DNA of 64,000 bases, taken from NCBI RefSeq assembly GCF_900112375.1, contig NZ_FOLS01000014.1, positions 103,062-167,061 of the forward strand, in the 5' to 3' direction. A model generated the notes under the pieces. The model saw nothing but the letters and a program-made list of their open reading frames with translations, was not told the origin of the DNA and made no database searches. Source of the DNA: Pseudomonas citronellolis (GTDB lineage: Bacteria; Pseudomonadota; Gammaproteobacteria; Pseudomonadales; Pseudomonadaceae). Both the position numbers and the translations under genes were made by a program. This document shows, piece after piece, positions 44,213-57,531 of this stretch. The number at the start of each line of letters is the position of its first letter. The stretch's first letter is position 1.

Positions 44213-45748
44213 TCAGTCCGCCGCATCCGGGGCGTGCAGCGGCAGGTCCAGCTGTACGCGGCGGCGCAGCCAGGGGCTGGGGCGGTAGCGCGGTTCGCCG
44301 TAGCAGGCCTGCAGGCCCTGGAGGATGGTGAGGATGCGCGCCGCGCCGTAGTGCTCGCCGAAGGCCAGCGGGCCGAAGGGGTAGCCCAGGGCCAGTTGCA
44401 CCGCGCGGTCGAGGGTCACCGGGGTGGCGATGCCGCGCTGGGCGATCTCGCAGCCCAGGTTGACGATGCTGGCGATCACCCGCTGGGTGACGAAGCCGGC
44501 GGAGTCGTTGATCACTTCCACCGGCACGCCGTCGGCGCCCAGGGCCTGGCGCGCCTGGGCCTCCAGCTGCGGGTCGAGGGCCGGCTGGCGCATCAGCACG
44601 CGGCGCTTGTCGAGGTCGCCGAAGCTTTCCAGGGCCAGGCTGCGCTCCGCCGGCAGGCCGAGGGCGTCGATGCGGGTGCTGGCGTCTTCCCCCAGCGGGG
44701 TGACCAGGCAGATGGCGCGGGCCGAAGGCGCCTCGGCGCTCTCCAGCACCAGCCCGGCCTGGATCAGCAACTGGCCGACATGGTGGCGCAGCTCCGGGTC
44801 CTGGCTGTCCAGCCAGAAGGGCCGGTCGAGCAGCACCGGCTCGGGCTGCGGCTCCGGCTCACGCAGCGGCTGGCCGTCGCGGTAGCGGTAGAAGCCCTCG
44901 CCGCTCTTGCGCCCGAGCAGGCCGGCGGCCACCCGCTGCGCCGCCAGCGGCGAGGGCAGGTAGCGCGGGTCCTGGTAGAACTGCTGGTACAGCGACTCCA
45001 TCACCGCGTGGGAAACGTCCAGCCCGGTCAGGTCGAACAGTTCGAAAGGCCCCATGCGGAAGCCGGCGCCGTCGCGCAGGATGCGGTCGATCTGCGCGGC
45101 GCTGGCGATGCCTTCGCCGAGGATGCGCAGGGCCTCGGTGCTGTAGGCGCGGCCGGCGTGGTTGACGATGAAGCCGGGGCTGTCCGGGCTCACCGCCGGG
45201 AAATGCCCGGCTTGTTCGGCCAGGCGCGAAAGGCGCGTTATCACCGCCTCGTCGGTGCGCTGGCCGCGCACCACTTCGACGATGCGCATCAAGGGCGCCG
45301 GGTTGAAGAAGTGGAAGCCGGCCACCCGCTCGGGGCGGCGGCAGCGCGCGGCGATGCGGGTGACCGACAGCGACGAGGTGTTGCTGGCCAGCACCGCGTC
45401 GTCCGCCACCCGCGCCTCCAGCTCGGCGAACAGCGCCTGCTTGGCGCCGAGGTCTTCGACGATGGCCTCGATCAGCAGGTCGCAGCCGGCCAGCTCGTCG
45501 AGGCTGTGCGCCGCTTGCAGGCGCTGCAGGGTGGCGGCCAGGGCGTCGGCGCCGAGCTTGCCCTTGGCGGCGGCGCGCTCGAGCAGTTCGCGATTGAAGT
45601 CCAGGGCCTGCTGGATGCTCTCGGCGCGGCTGTCGTAGAGCTGCACCGGCACCCCGGCGCTGGCGAACAGCTGGGCGATGCCGCGGCCCATGGCGCCGGC
45701 GCCGATCACGCCGATGCGGCGGAACGCGGGAAGGTTGCTGGCTGGCAT
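44213..45748 (-). CDS. 3-hydroxyacyl-CoA dehydrogenase (PaaH/HbdA type)
   Basis: NAD-dependent oxidation of 3-hydroxyacyl-CoA to 3-ketoacyl-CoA. It has 511 residues: Rossmann N-domain (GVIGAGAMGRGIAQLFASAG), catalytic His in VAGFHFFNPAPLM, 3HCDH C-domain (SPGFIVNHAGRAYSTEALRI, GPFELFDLTGLDVSHAV) and a second dehydrogenase-type domain at the C-terminus (DSAGFVTQRVIASIVNLGCE), as in PaaH. ATG 45748 is preferred over 45787. It follows the CoA-ligase gene by 50 bp on the same strand, so both form one unit divergent from the IclR gene. Confidence 0.92.
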   Translation of the reverse strand: MPASNLPAFRRIGVIGAGAMGRGIAQLFASAGVPVQLYDSRAESIQQALDFNRELLERAAAKGKLGADALAATLQRLQAAHSLDELAGCDLLIEAIVEDLGAKQALFAELEARVADDAVLASNTSSLSVTRIAARCRRPERVAGFHFFNPAPLMRIVEVVRGQRTDEAVITRLSRLAEQAGHFPAVSPDSPGFIVNHAGRAYSTEALRILGEGIASAAQIDRILRDGAGFRMGPFELFDLTGLDVSHAVMESLYQQFYQDPRYLPSPLAAQRVAAGLLGRKSGEGFYRYRDGQPLREPEPQPEPVLLDRPFWLDSQDPELRHHVGQLLIQAGLVLESAEAPSARAICLVTPLGEDASTRIDALGLPAERSLALESFGDLDKRRVLMRQPALDPQLEAQARQALGADGVPVEVINDSAGFVTQRVIASIVNLGCEIAQRGIATPVTLDRAVQLALGYPFGPLAFGEHYGAARILTILQGLQACYGEPRYRPSPWLRRRVQLDLPLHAPDAAD

Positions 45749-45798
45749 GGACGTGGCGTCCCCGTCTGGCTGGCTTGTCTTCACCATAGTCGCTGGGA

Positions 45799-47430
45799 TC
45801 ACGGCGTGGGGTTCCGTCGCTCTTCCAGGTCGCGCAGCTGGCGGCGGAGCATCTTGCCCACCGAGGTCTTGGGCAGTTCGTCGAGAATCTCGACGAAGCT
45901 CGGCACCTTGTAGCCGGTGAGGTGCTCGCGGCAGTGGGCGATGATCGCGGCGGCGTCCAGGGCCGGGTCGCGCAGGCTGACGAACAGCTTCACCGACTCG
46001 CCCTTGCGCGCGTCCGGCACGCCGATGGCGATGCACTCGCGGATGCCCGGGTGGCGCATCACCGCGTCCTCCACCTCGTTGGGGAAGACGTTGAAGCCCG
46101 ACACCAGAATCATGTCCTTCTTGCGGTCGACGATCTTCAGCAGGCCGTTGGCGTCCTGCAGGGCGATGTCGCCGGTGCGCAGCCAGCCGTCGGCGTCCAG
46201 CACCTGGGCGGTTTCCTCCGGGCGGCCCCAGTAGCCGCGCATCACCTGCGGGCCGCGCAGGCACAGCTCGCCGGGGACTTCCAGCGGGCACTGGTTGCCC
46301 TCCTCGTCGACGATGCGCACTTCGGTGTCGATCAGCGGCTGGCCGACGAAGCCCTCGCGGTAGGGCGTCAGCCGGGTGTTGGTGCACACCACCGGCGACG
46401 CCTCGGTGAGGCCGAAGCCCTCCAGCACCGGGGCGCCGGTGAGCGCCTGCCAGCGCCGGCCGACTTCCAGGTTGAGCGGCGCGCCGCCGCTGGTCACCCA
46501 TTTCAGGTGGCTGAAGTCCAGGCTGGCGAAGGCCGGGTGGTTCATCAGCCCGACGAACAGGCTGTTCAGCCCGCTGAGCAGGGTGAAGGGGTAGCGGCGC
46601 ATGGCCTCGATGATCTCGTCGAGGTTGCGCCCGTCGCGGATCACCACGGTGTGCAGCCCCATGGCCACGGAACTGAGGCAGTTCGTGGAGAAGGCCATGA
46701 TGTGGTACAGCGGCAGCGGGGCGATGCGCACGTCGCTGGCCGGGTCGAGCAGGCCCGGGCGCATGAACAGCTCCAGGGTCTGGATGACGTTGGCCAGCAG
46801 GTTGTAGTGGCTGAGCATGGCGCCCTTGGACACGCCGGTGGTGCCGCCGGTGTACTGCAGCAGCGCCAGGCGTTCCAGGCCCGGCTCGGCGTCCAGCGGC
46901 GGGGCTTCGGCGCCCAGGCGCAGGGCCTGCATGAAGCGCGTGGCGTCGGCCTCGTCGCAGGTGTACTGCGGCGCTTGCATGTCTTCCACCGAGGTCAGCA
47001 GCACCTGGCGCACCGCGCTGTCGCCCTGGACCTTGCGCAGCAGCGGCAGCAGGCGATCGAGCAGCAGGATGGCCACGGCGCCGGAGTCGCGCAGCTGGTG
47101 GCTCAGCTCGCCGGCGGTGTACTGCGGGTTGGTGTTGACCAGCACCAGCCCGGCTTTGAGCGCGCCGAAGGCGGCGATGGGGTATTGCAGGGAGTTGGGC
47201 AGCATCAGCGCCAGGCGCTCGCCGGGTTGCAGGCCGGCGCAGTGGCGCAGGTAGCGGGCGAAGGCGTCGGCCTGGCGCTCCAGCTCGGCGAAGCTCAGGC
47301 AGCTGCCGGCGCAGGAGAAGGCGGGGCGCTCGGGGTGTTCGCGGCTGGCGTCGCGCAGCAGGTCGTGGACGTTGCGGTAACCGCGCGCGGCGAATTGCGC
47401 GGCGACATGGCTTTCGGCAGTGACGGGCAT
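45799..47430 (-). CDS. Acyl-CoA synthetase (long-chain fatty acid CoA ligase family)
   Basis: ATP-dependent activation of a carboxylic acid to its CoA thioester. It has 543 residues of the ANL superfamily: P-loop-like LLQYTGGTTGVSKGAM (about 208-223), LEGFGLTEASPV, GWLRTGDIA, VDRKKDMILVSGFNV and the catalytic Lys near the end (PKTSVGKMLRRQL). GGAGGG precedes the ATG. Substrate class cannot be fixed; the shared operator with the pimFCD-like operon suggests it activates the acid that operon degrades (PimA-like role). Confidence 0.9.
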   Translation of the reverse strand: MPVTAESHVAAQFAARGYRNVHDLLRDASREHPERPAFSCAGSCLSFAELERQADAFARYLRHCAGLQPGERLALMLPNSLQYPIAAFGALKAGLVLVNTNPQYTAGELSHQLRDSGAVAILLLDRLLPLLRKVQGDSAVRQVLLTSVEDMQAPQYTCDEADATRFMQALRLGAEAPPLDAEPGLERLALLQYTGGTTGVSKGAMLSHYNLLANVIQTLELFMRPGLLDPASDVRIAPLPLYHIMAFSTNCLSSVAMGLHTVVIRDGRNLDEIIEAMRRYPFTLLSGLNSLFVGLMNHPAFASLDFSHLKWVTSGGAPLNLEVGRRWQALTGAPVLEGFGLTEASPVVCTNTRLTPYREGFVGQPLIDTEVRIVDEEGNQCPLEVPGELCLRGPQVMRGYWGRPEETAQVLDADGWLRTGDIALQDANGLLKIVDRKKDMILVSGFNVFPNEVEDAVMRHPGIRECIAIGVPDARKGESVKLFVSLRDPALDAAAIIAHCREHLTGYKVPSFVEILDELPKTSVGKMLRRQLRDLEERRNPTP

Positions 47431-47451
47431 CGTCGCCCTCCATCAGTGAAT

Positions 47452-47474
47452 TGTTATTCTGCTCTGCGAAACAT
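47452..47474 (-). promoter_or_regulatory. Operator-like motif in the CoA-ligase/IclR divergent promoter
   Basis: On the minus strand it reads ATGTTTCGC-AGA-GCAGAATA plus ACA. It matches 19 of 23 positions of the motif at 53088-53110 upstream of the FadB-like gene, with ATGTTTCGC and GCAGAATA identical. The imperfect dyad TTTCGC/GCAGAAT suits an IclR-family dimer; the IclR gene starts 139 bp away. Confidence 0.7.
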
Positions 47475-47613
47475 GATGTCGAAATCGATGGTATGCGATA
47501 GCCTTTGCCTGTGCAACGGCCCGTCGCCCTGCTGTCCGCGGCATGCCGATCTGCTATCGTTCGCCCGCGCCGGACGCCGCTCCGGCCCTTATTTCCCCCA
47601 TAGCCGAGGCAGC

Positions 47614-48399
47614 ATGAGCGACGATTTCGAAGACTCCAGCGCACCCAAGGACCGCAAGTTCGTCGAGGCCCTGGCCCGCGGCCTGGACGTGCTGCGCGCC
47701 TTCACCCACGGCTCGGTGGTGCTGGGCAACCAGGAGATCGCGCGGATCACCGGCCTGCCCAAGCCGACCGTGTCGCGCATGACCTACACGCTGACCAGGC
47801 TCGGCTACCTCAGCTATTCGCAGCAGCACGAGAAGTACCAGCTGGATTCCGGCGTGCTCGCCCTGGGCTACGCCTACGTGTCGAACCTGCGCGTGCGCCA
47901 GCTGGCCAAGCCCTATATGGACGCCTTCGCCCGCCGCACCAACACCACCGTGGGCCTGACCTGCCGCGACTGGCTGTCGATGATCTACGTGGAGAACTGC
48001 CGGCCGCCGGAGGCTACCTCGTTGCGTATGGATGCCGGCGTGCGCTTGCCGCTGGCTACCACTGCTGCGGGTCGTGCCTACCTGGCGGCGACTCCGGAGC
48101 AGGAGCGGGAGCATTTGCTGCAGGCCCTAGAAGCTCGTCATGAAGGCGATTGGGCGGCCATGCGCGCGTCGCTGGAGCGTTCCTTCGAGGAATATCGTGA
48201 GCATGGTTTCTGCCTGTCCCTTGGTGATTGGGATCGCAATGTGCGTGCTGCTGGCGTGCCGCTGCGTTTGGCCGATGGGGGACTGATGGCGCTGACCTGT
48301 GGTGCGCCGTCGTTCCAGTTGAGTGAGGAAACGCTCAAGGGGTCGTTGGCCCATGAGCTGGAGATGCTGGCGCGGGATATCGAGAGCCTGGGGGCCTGA
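47614..48399 (+). CDS. IclR-family transcriptional regulator
   Basis: A 261-residue regulator: winged helix (about 15-75; EIARITGLPKPTVSRMTYTL) and IclR effector domain (about 85-260). Divergent from the CoA-ligase gene; the matching motifs at 47452 and 53088 suggest it controls both the ligase-dehydrogenase unit and the acyl-CoA dehydrogenase operon. Codon use changes near position 48010: upstream nearly all codons end in G/C, downstream GCT, CGT, GAT, CAT, GGT and TTG are frequent, suggesting a mosaic 3' third. A REP follows 8 bp after the stop. Confidence 0.92.
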   Translation: MSDDFEDSSAPKDRKFVEALARGLDVLRAFTHGSVVLGNQEIARITGLPKPTVSRMTYTLTRLGYLSYSQQHEKYQLDSGVLALGYAYVSNLRVRQLAKPYMDAFARRTNTTVGLTCRDWLSMIYVENCRPPEATSLRMDAGVRLPLATTAAGRAYLAATPEQEREHLLQALEARHEGDWAAMRASLERSFEEYREHGFCLSLGDWDRNVRAAGVPLRLADGGLMALTCGAPSFQLSEETLKGSLAHELEMLARDIESLGA

Positions 48400-48406
48400 G
48401 GCGGGT

Positions 48407-48612
48407 TCGCGAGCAAGCTCGCTCCTACAAGGGGTGGGCCTGTTGGTGGTGGTGCTCGGGCTTTTCCCTCACCCCAGCCCTCTCCCAGGCTGTCCGTGCC
48501 GGCTGTGAGTGGGGTTTCAGCCGGAAACGCCTGGGCTCCCGGCTGACTCCAACCTCCCCGCACACACCGAACGGTCCCCTCTCCCTCCGGGAGAGGGTTA
48601 GGGTGAGGGGGC
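48407..48612. repeat. REP plus decayed composite core
   Basis: 48408-48432 is a REP (GTTCGCGAGCAAGCTCGCTC). 48470-48612 is a shortened composite: remnant left arm (CACCCCAGCCCTCTCCCAGG), CTGTCCGTGCCGGCT, spacer, then right arm CCTCTCCCTCCGGGAGAGGG. It lies between the convergent IclR and acyl-CoA dehydrogenase genes. Confidence 0.7.
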
Positions 48613-48624
48613 CGCAGGCCTGCC

Positions 48625-49755
<1,131 letters not shown>

Positions 49756-49765
49756 GCTCACGCCC

Positions 49766-50956
<1,191 letters not shown>

Positions 50957-50965
50957 GGCGGTTCC

Positions 50966-53047
<2,082 letters not shown>

Positions 53048-53087
53048 GCTCAGCGTCTCCGTTGTAATTGTGGTTTTTAACGGAATT

Positions 53088-53110
53088 ATGTTTCGCTGTG
53101 CAGAATATAA
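53088..53110 (+). promoter_or_regulatory. Operator-like motif upstream of the FadB/PimF-like operon
   Basis: ATGTTTCGC-TGT-GCAGAATA plus TAA, 40 bp before the start codon of the minus-strand operon. It shares 19 of 23 positions with 47452-47474. The AT-rich surroundings (GTTTTTAACGGAATTATG) look like a promoter. Confidence 0.7.
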
Positions 53111-53145
53111 AGATCACTGGGGGTTGTCGAGGGTGTTGTGCTTTT

Positions 53146-53432
53146 CGTAGGAGCGAGCTTGCTCGCGAACGGATTTCCGGCCGGGCCTATGGTGTTTGTT
53201 CGAAGAGCGCCCTCTCCCCAGCCCTCTCCCTGAAGGGAGAGGGGGCAGTCTGTGCCGAGAGAAGTGATGGTTTCAGCCGGAAACCGCTGGTGCTGCCGGC
53301 TAACCCAGGAATGCCCAAGCACACCGAACGGTCCCCTCTCCCTTCAGGGAGAGGGTTAGGGAGAGGGAACGGAGTAAAGCCATGGCGCCGAAGCCGCCGG
53401 GAGGCACCGTTCGCGAGCAATCTCGCTCCTAC
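53146..53432. repeat. Complete nested REP composite (copy 4)
   Basis: Left REP CGTAGGAGCGAGCTTGCTCG, left arm around CTCTCCCTGAAGGGAGAGGG, GTCTGTGCCGAGAG, spacer with TGCCGGCTAACC, right arm, and an inverted REP (GTTCGCGAGCAATCTCGCTC) with one base change. It fills half of the 600 bp between the PimF-like gene and metQ. Confidence 0.85.
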
Positions 53433-53485
53433 GAGAGCGTAGAGCGCAAAGCGCAGGGCGTTGGGGCGGCGGGCGAAACACAGAC

Positions 53486-53600
53486 AAAAAAAGACCGCTC
53501 TCCCCTGCCTGAATCTGGAAAAGCGGTCTGTAAGCGAAAGAAGTCGTGGTAATACCGTTATAGCCCCCCGGCCGTTGCAGCTTGTTTACAGCCGCCAAGA
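53486..53600 (-). ncRNA. Candidate small RNA or second terminator downstream of metQ
   Basis: On the minus strand a hairpin AGACCGCT...AGCGGTCT (53529-53492, with a 22-nt loop) is followed by seven T residues, a good intrinsic terminator. It lies 75 bp beyond metQ's own terminator, and TATAAC at about 53554 is a possible -10 box. The arrangement suits a ~60-100 nt independent transcript, but no clear -35 is present; it may be only a second terminator. Confidence 0.3.
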
Positions 53601-53603
53601 AAA

Positions 53604-53630
53604 AAGCCGCGCCCTTGCGGGGCGCGGCTT
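53604..53630 (-). terminator. Terminator of the metNIQ operon
   Basis: Minus strand AAGCCGCGCCC, loop CGCAA, GGGCGCGGCTT followed by TTTTC: strong intrinsic terminator 21 bp past the metQ stop. Confidence 0.92.
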
Positions 53631-53651
53631 CTTCAAAGGTGCGGTCGGCTA

Positions 53652-54434
53652 TCAGAACGCCGGAACCACGGCACCCTTGTACTTCTCCAGGATGAACTGC
53701 TTCACCTCGGGGCTGTGCAGGGCGGCGGCCAGTTTCTGCATGGCGTCGCTGTCCTTGTTGTCCGGGCGGGCTACCAGGATGTTCACGTAGGGCGAGTCGG
53801 AACCCTCGATGGCCAGGGCGTCCTTGGTCGGGTTCAGCTTGGCTTCCAGGGCGTAGTTGGTGTTGATCAGCGCCAGGTCGACCTGGCCCAGCACGCGCGG
53901 CAGGGTCGCGGCTTCCAGTTCACGCACCTTGATGTTCTTCGGGTTGTCGGTGATGTCTTTCGGAGTGGCGGTGATGCTCTTCTCGTCCTTGAGCTTGATC
54001 AGGCCGGTCTTGGCCAGCAGCAGCAGGGCGCGGCCGCCGTTGGTGGCGTCGTTGGGGATCACCACGGTGGCGCCGGAGGGCAGCTCGTCGAGCTTCTTGT
54101 ACTTGCTGGAGTAGGCGCCCAGCGGCTCGATGTGCACGCCGGTGACGGCCACCAGGCTGGTACCCTTGGACTTGTTGAACTCGTCCAGGTACGGCTGGTG
54201 CTGGAAGAAGTTGGCGTCCAGGCGCTTCTCGGCGACCTGGGTGTTGGGCTGCACGTAGTCGGTGAATTCCTTGACCTTCAGCTCCACCCCTTGCTTGGCC
54301 AGGATGGGTTTGACGAAGTTGAGGATTTCCGCGTGCGGCACCGGGGTGGCGGCCACGCTGAGGGTTTCGGCCGCGTGGGCGCCGGTGATCGACAGCGCCG
54401 CGGTGGCGGCGAAGGCGGCAAGCAGTTTCTTCAT
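53652..54434 (-). CDS. metQ: Methionine ABC transporter substrate-binding protein MetQ
   Basis: Periplasmic D/L-methionine-binding protein of the NlpA family, 260 residues: signal peptide MKKLLAAFAATAALSITGAHA (no lipobox), then the typical LSVAATPVPHAEILNFVKP, DYVQPNTQVAEKRLDANFFQH and TNYALEAKLNP. Last gene of metN-metI-metQ, 45 bp after metI, ended by an intrinsic terminator. Confidence 0.96.
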   Translation of the reverse strand: MKKLLAAFAATAALSITGAHAAETLSVAATPVPHAEILNFVKPILAKQGVELKVKEFTDYVQPNTQVAEKRLDANFFQHQPYLDEFNKSKGTSLVAVTGVHIEPLGAYSSKYKKLDELPSGATVVIPNDATNGGRALLLLAKTGLIKLKDEKSITATPKDITDNPKNIKVRELEAATLPRVLGQVDLALINTNYALEAKLNPTKDALAIEGSDSPYVNILVARPDNKDSDAMQKLAAALHSPEVKQFILEKYKGAVVPAF

Positions 54435-54479
54435 GGATCGCTCCTTTTGGGATTTTCCTGTGGCCCGCGGGCCTTGTGG

Positions 54480-55145
54480 TTATTTGCGGGAGAAGTGGAC
54501 CACCAGCTTGTCGCCGACGGTCTGCAGGATCTGCACCAGCACCAGCAGCATGATCACGGTGACCACCATGACGTCGGTCTGGAAGCGCTGGTAGCCGAAG
54601 CGGATGGCCAGGTCGCCGAGGCCGCCGGCGCCGACCACGCCGGCCATCGCGGTGTAGGACACCAGGGTGATGGCGGTGACGGTGATGGCGGCGATGATGC
54701 CCGGGCGGGCCTCCGGCAGCAGGGCGTTGCAGATGATCTGGCGGGTGCTGGCGCCCATCGCCTGGGTGGCCTCGATGATGCCCTTGTCGACCTCGCGCAG
54801 GGCGGTTTCCACCAGGCGCGCGAAGAACGGCGTGGCGCCCACCACCAGCGGCGGGATGGCCCCGGCGACGCCCAGCGAGGTGCCGGTGATCAGCACGGTG
54901 AAGGGGATCATCACGATCAGCAGGATGATGAACGGCAGCGAGCGCAGCACGTTGACCACGAAGGACAGCAGGGCATAGACCGCGCGGTTCTGGAACAGCT
55001 GCCTGGGCCCGGTGAGGAACAGCAGCACGCCCAGCGGCAGGCCGAGGATGACGGTGAACAGCAGCGAGCCGCCGAGCATCCAGAAGGTGTCGATGCTGGC
55101 CTGGAGGATTTCCGACCAGTCGATATTTATAAAGAAGTCGTTCAT
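54480..55145 (-). CDS. metI: Methionine ABC transporter permease MetI
   Basis: Inner-membrane permease of 221 residues with five membrane segments; BPD-transporter signature around [20 protein letters not shown] (EAA loop that contacts MetN) and [25 protein letters not shown] 55145 overlaps the metN stop by 4 bp. Confidence 0.97.
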   Translation of the reverse strand: MNDFFINIDWSEILQASIDTFWMLGGSLLFTVILGLPLGVLLFLTGPRQLFQNRAVYALLSFVVNVLRSLPFIILLIVMIPFTVLITGTSLGVAGAIPPLVVGATPFFARLVETALREVDKGIIEATQAMGASTRQIICNALLPEARPGIIAAITVTAITLVSYTAMAGVVGAGGLGDLAIRFGYQRFQTDVMVVTVIMLLVLVQILQTVGDKLVVHFSRK

Positions 55146-56152
55146 GCGCGCAGCACCTCCACATGCACCTCGGCCGCGTTCAGCTGGGCCATGGCCGCCT
55201 CCATGTCGCCGCCCACCAGGGCCAGGGTCAGCTGGCCGTAGGGCTGGTCCTTGATGCGGTCGATGCGCCCGGCGAGGATGCTGTAGTCCACCCCGGTCTG
55301 CCGCGCCACCGTGCCCAGCAGCGGGGCGTAGGTGGCTTCGCCGCGGAAGGTCAGGCGCAGGATGCGCCCGGGCACGTGGGCGAAGTCGTCGTGCTGCTCG
55401 TCCTCGTCGACGCGCTCGGCCTCGAAGACGAAGCGCCGGGTGGTCTCGTGCTGCGGGTGGAGGAAGACGTCGGCCACCTCGCCCTGCTCGACGATGCTGC
55501 CGGCGTCCATCACCGCCACGCGGTCGCAGACGCGGCGGATCACGTCCATCTCGTGGGTGATGAGCACGATGGTCAGCTTCAGCTCGCGGTTGATCTCCGC
55601 CAGCAGCTGCAGGACCTGGCCGGTGGTCTGCGGGTCCAGCGCGCTGGTGGCCTCGTCGCAGAGCAGCAGCTTGGGCCCGCAGGCCAGGGCGCGGGCGATG
55701 CCGACGCGCTGCTTCTGGCCGCCGGAAAGCTGCGCCGGGTACTTGCGGGCGTGGTCCTGCAGGCCCACGCGCTTGAGCAGTTCGTCCACCCGCGCGGCGA
55801 TCTGCGCGGCGCTGAAGCTGCCGGCCAGCCTCATCGGCATGGCGATGTTCTCGGCCACGGTCTTGGAGGCCAGCAGGTTGAAGTGCTGGAAGATCATCCC
55901 GACGCGCTGGCGGAAGCGCCGCAGGCCGTCGGCGTCGAGGGCGGTGACGTCCTCGCCGTCGATGACGATGCGCCCGCCGCTGGGTTCTTCCAGGCGGTTG
56001 ATCAGGCGCAGCAGGGTGCTCTTGCCGGCGCCGGAGTGGCCGATCAGGCCGAACACCTGGCCGGCGCCGATGGTCAGGCGCGTCGGCTGCAGGGCCGGGA
56101 TGTCGCGGCCGGCGACGCGGTAGGTCTTGTGGACGTCGTGGAATTCGATCAC
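55142..56152 (-). CDS. metN: Methionine ABC transporter ATP-binding protein MetN
   Basis: ATPase of the methionine importer, 336 residues from a GTG start at 56152 (AAGG 12 bp upstream). Walker [10 protein letters not shown], signature LSGGQKQR, Walker [13 protein letters not shown], and a C-terminal NIL domain (about 255-336) for methionine feedback inhibition. The longer frame to 56248 has no ribosome site and was rejected. First gene of metNIQ; no SAM riboswitch was recognised upstream. Confidence 0.96.
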   Translation of the reverse strand: MIEFHDVHKTYRVAGRDIPALQPTRLTIGAGQVFGLIGHSGAGKSTLLRLINRLEEPSGGRIVIDGEDVTALDADGLRRFRQRVGMIFQHFNLLASKTVAENIAMPMRLAGSFSAAQIAARVDELLKRVGLQDHARKYPAQLSGGQKQRVGIARALACGPKLLLCDEATSALDPQTTGQVLQLLAEINRELKLTIVLITHEMDVIRRVCDRVAVMDAGSIVEQGEVADVFLHPQHETTRRFVFEAERVDEDEQHDDFAHVPGRILRLTFRGEATYAPLLGTVARQTGVDYSILAGRIDRIKDQPYGQLTLALVGGDMEAAMAQLNAAEVHVEVLRA

Positions 56153-56330
56153 GTGGCGAACCTTGTGGGTACGGCGAAGTGTGGGAATGGCGCGCTCTGC
56201 CGGGGTGTCCTGGCAAACGAGCGTAGGCGCTCGGCAAAAACCGCGCATTTTACCCTGCTTTCCTATAGCCGATTAATCCTTGTTCGGATAAGGGCCGTGC
56301 GAAATGGAATAAGACGGGTGGACGCGGGTT

Positions 56331-56705
56331 TCAGGGCTCGCACTTGACCGGGGCGGCGGCCTTGGGCTGGCCGATGTCCTTGACGTCGGCGGCCAGCGCC
56401 GGGGCGCGCGGCATCAGCGAGCGGGCGCGGGCCAGGGCGTTGCTGGCGCCGTTGACGTCGCCGGCCTGCAGGGCCTCGCGGCTGCGTTGCAGGTAGGCGT
56501 CGGCCAGGCGCTGGCGGCGTTCGGCCAGCTGCGCGGCGTCCTCGTGCTCCTGGCCCAGCTGCAGTTGCGCGGCTTCCAGCTGGCCGGCGGCCAGGCGGGC
56601 CTCGAAGCCGGAGCCGCTCGGCGCCTGGCCGGACAGGCTCTGGCACGCGCCCAGCAGCAGGGCGAGGGAGAGGACGGAAAGCAGACGGAGGGCAAGGGAC
56701 TTCAT
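56331..56705 (-). CDS. Small lipoprotein between metN and znuB
   Basis: A 124-residue predicted lipoprotein: lipobox LLGAC (Cys21), then an Ala/Gln/Leu-rich helical region (ARLAAGQLEAAQLQLGQEHE, AYLQRSREALQAGDVNGASN) with TPR-like or coiled-coil character, ending in VKCEP. A homologue lies in the same place in P. aeruginosa (PA5502). Function unknown. Confidence 0.8.
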   Translation of the reverse strand: MKSLALRLLSVLSLALLLGACQSLSGQAPSGSGFEARLAAGQLEAAQLQLGQEHEDAAQLAERRQRLADAYLQRSREALQAGDVNGASNALARARSLMPRAPALAADVKDIGQPKAAAPVKCEP

Positions 56706-56742
56706 GCCAGTCATTCTCGATTGATCAAAAAATCGACAAATT

Positions 56743-57531
56743 CTACACCGTCCGCCGCGGCAGGACAAAACTCAGCAGGAACAGCGCCGCGGCGCTGACC
56801 ACGATGGACGGCCCGGCCGGGGTGTCCTTGAACCACGACAGCGCAAGCCCGGCGCACACCGCCACCAGGCCCACCAGGGTGGCGCCGAAGGCCATCTGCT
56901 CGGGGCTGCGGGCGTGGCGCTGGGCGGCGGCGGCGGGAATGATCAGCAGCGAGGTGATCAGCAGCACGCCGACGATCTTCATGGCCACGGCGATGACGAT
57001 GGCGATCAGCAGCATCAGCGCCAGGCGGATGGCGGTGACCGGCAGGCCCTCGACCCGCGCCAGCTCCTCGTGCACGGTGATCGCCAGCAGCGGCCGCCAC
57101 AGCCAGCAGATCAGCCCCAGCACCAGGGCGCTGCCGGCGACTATCCACATGAGGTCGGTCTGGCTCACCGCCAGCAGGTCGCCGAACAGGTAGGCCATCA
57201 GGTCCACCCGCACTTCCTTCATGAAGCTCAGGGTCACCAGGCCCAGGGACAGCGTGCTGTGGGCGAGGATGCCCAGCAGGGTGTCGGCGGCCAGCGGCTG
57301 GCGCTGCTGCAGGGTCACCAGCAGCACGGCCAGCAGCACGCAGCCGACGGTCACCGCGAGGGTCGGGCTGACGTCCAGCAGGAAGCCCAGGGCCACGCCG
57401 AGCAGCGCGGCATGGGACAGGGTGTCGCCGAAGTAGGCCATGCGCCGCCAGACCACGAAGGAGCCCAGGGGGCCGGCGACCAGCGCCAGGGACAGCCCGG
57501 CCAGCAGCGCGTAGAGAAGGAAATCAGCCAT
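56743..57531 (-). CDS. znuB: Zinc ABC transporter permease ZnuB
   Basis: Inner-membrane permease of the high-affinity Zn2+ importer: 262 residues with about eight membrane segments and the ABC-3 family sequence [30 protein letters not shown] (quoted in part as [19 protein letters not shown]). ATG 57531 overlaps the znuC end by 8 bp. Confidence 0.96.
   Translation of the reverse strand: MADFLLYALLAGLSLALVAGPLGSFVVWRRMAYFGDTLSHAALLGVALGFLLDVSPTLAVTVGCVLLAVLLVTLQQRQPLAADTLLGILAHSTLSLGLVTLSFMKEVRVDLMAYLFGDLLAVSQTDLMWIVAGSALVLGLICWLWRPLLAITVHEELARVEGLPVTAIRLALMLLIAIVIAVAMKIVGVLLITSLLIIPAAAAQRHARSPEQMAFGATLVGLVAVCAGLALSWFKDTPAGPSIVVSAAALFLLSFVLPRRTV

Noticed and set aside
44213..47644. 1143-codon frame covering the 3-hydroxyacyl-CoA dehydrogenase and an out-of-frame reading of the CoA ligase
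   Set aside because: Not a fusion: the CoA ligase is in another frame with normal motifs and stop at 45799, and the dehydrogenase begins at 45748.
53461..53790. Small plus-strand frame over the metQ terminator region
   Set aside because: It runs antisense through two terminators and the end of metQ, with no ribosome site.
55142..56330. SAM riboswitch upstream of metN
   Set aside because: No aptamer-like conserved core was recognised in the 178 bp upstream of the GTG start.
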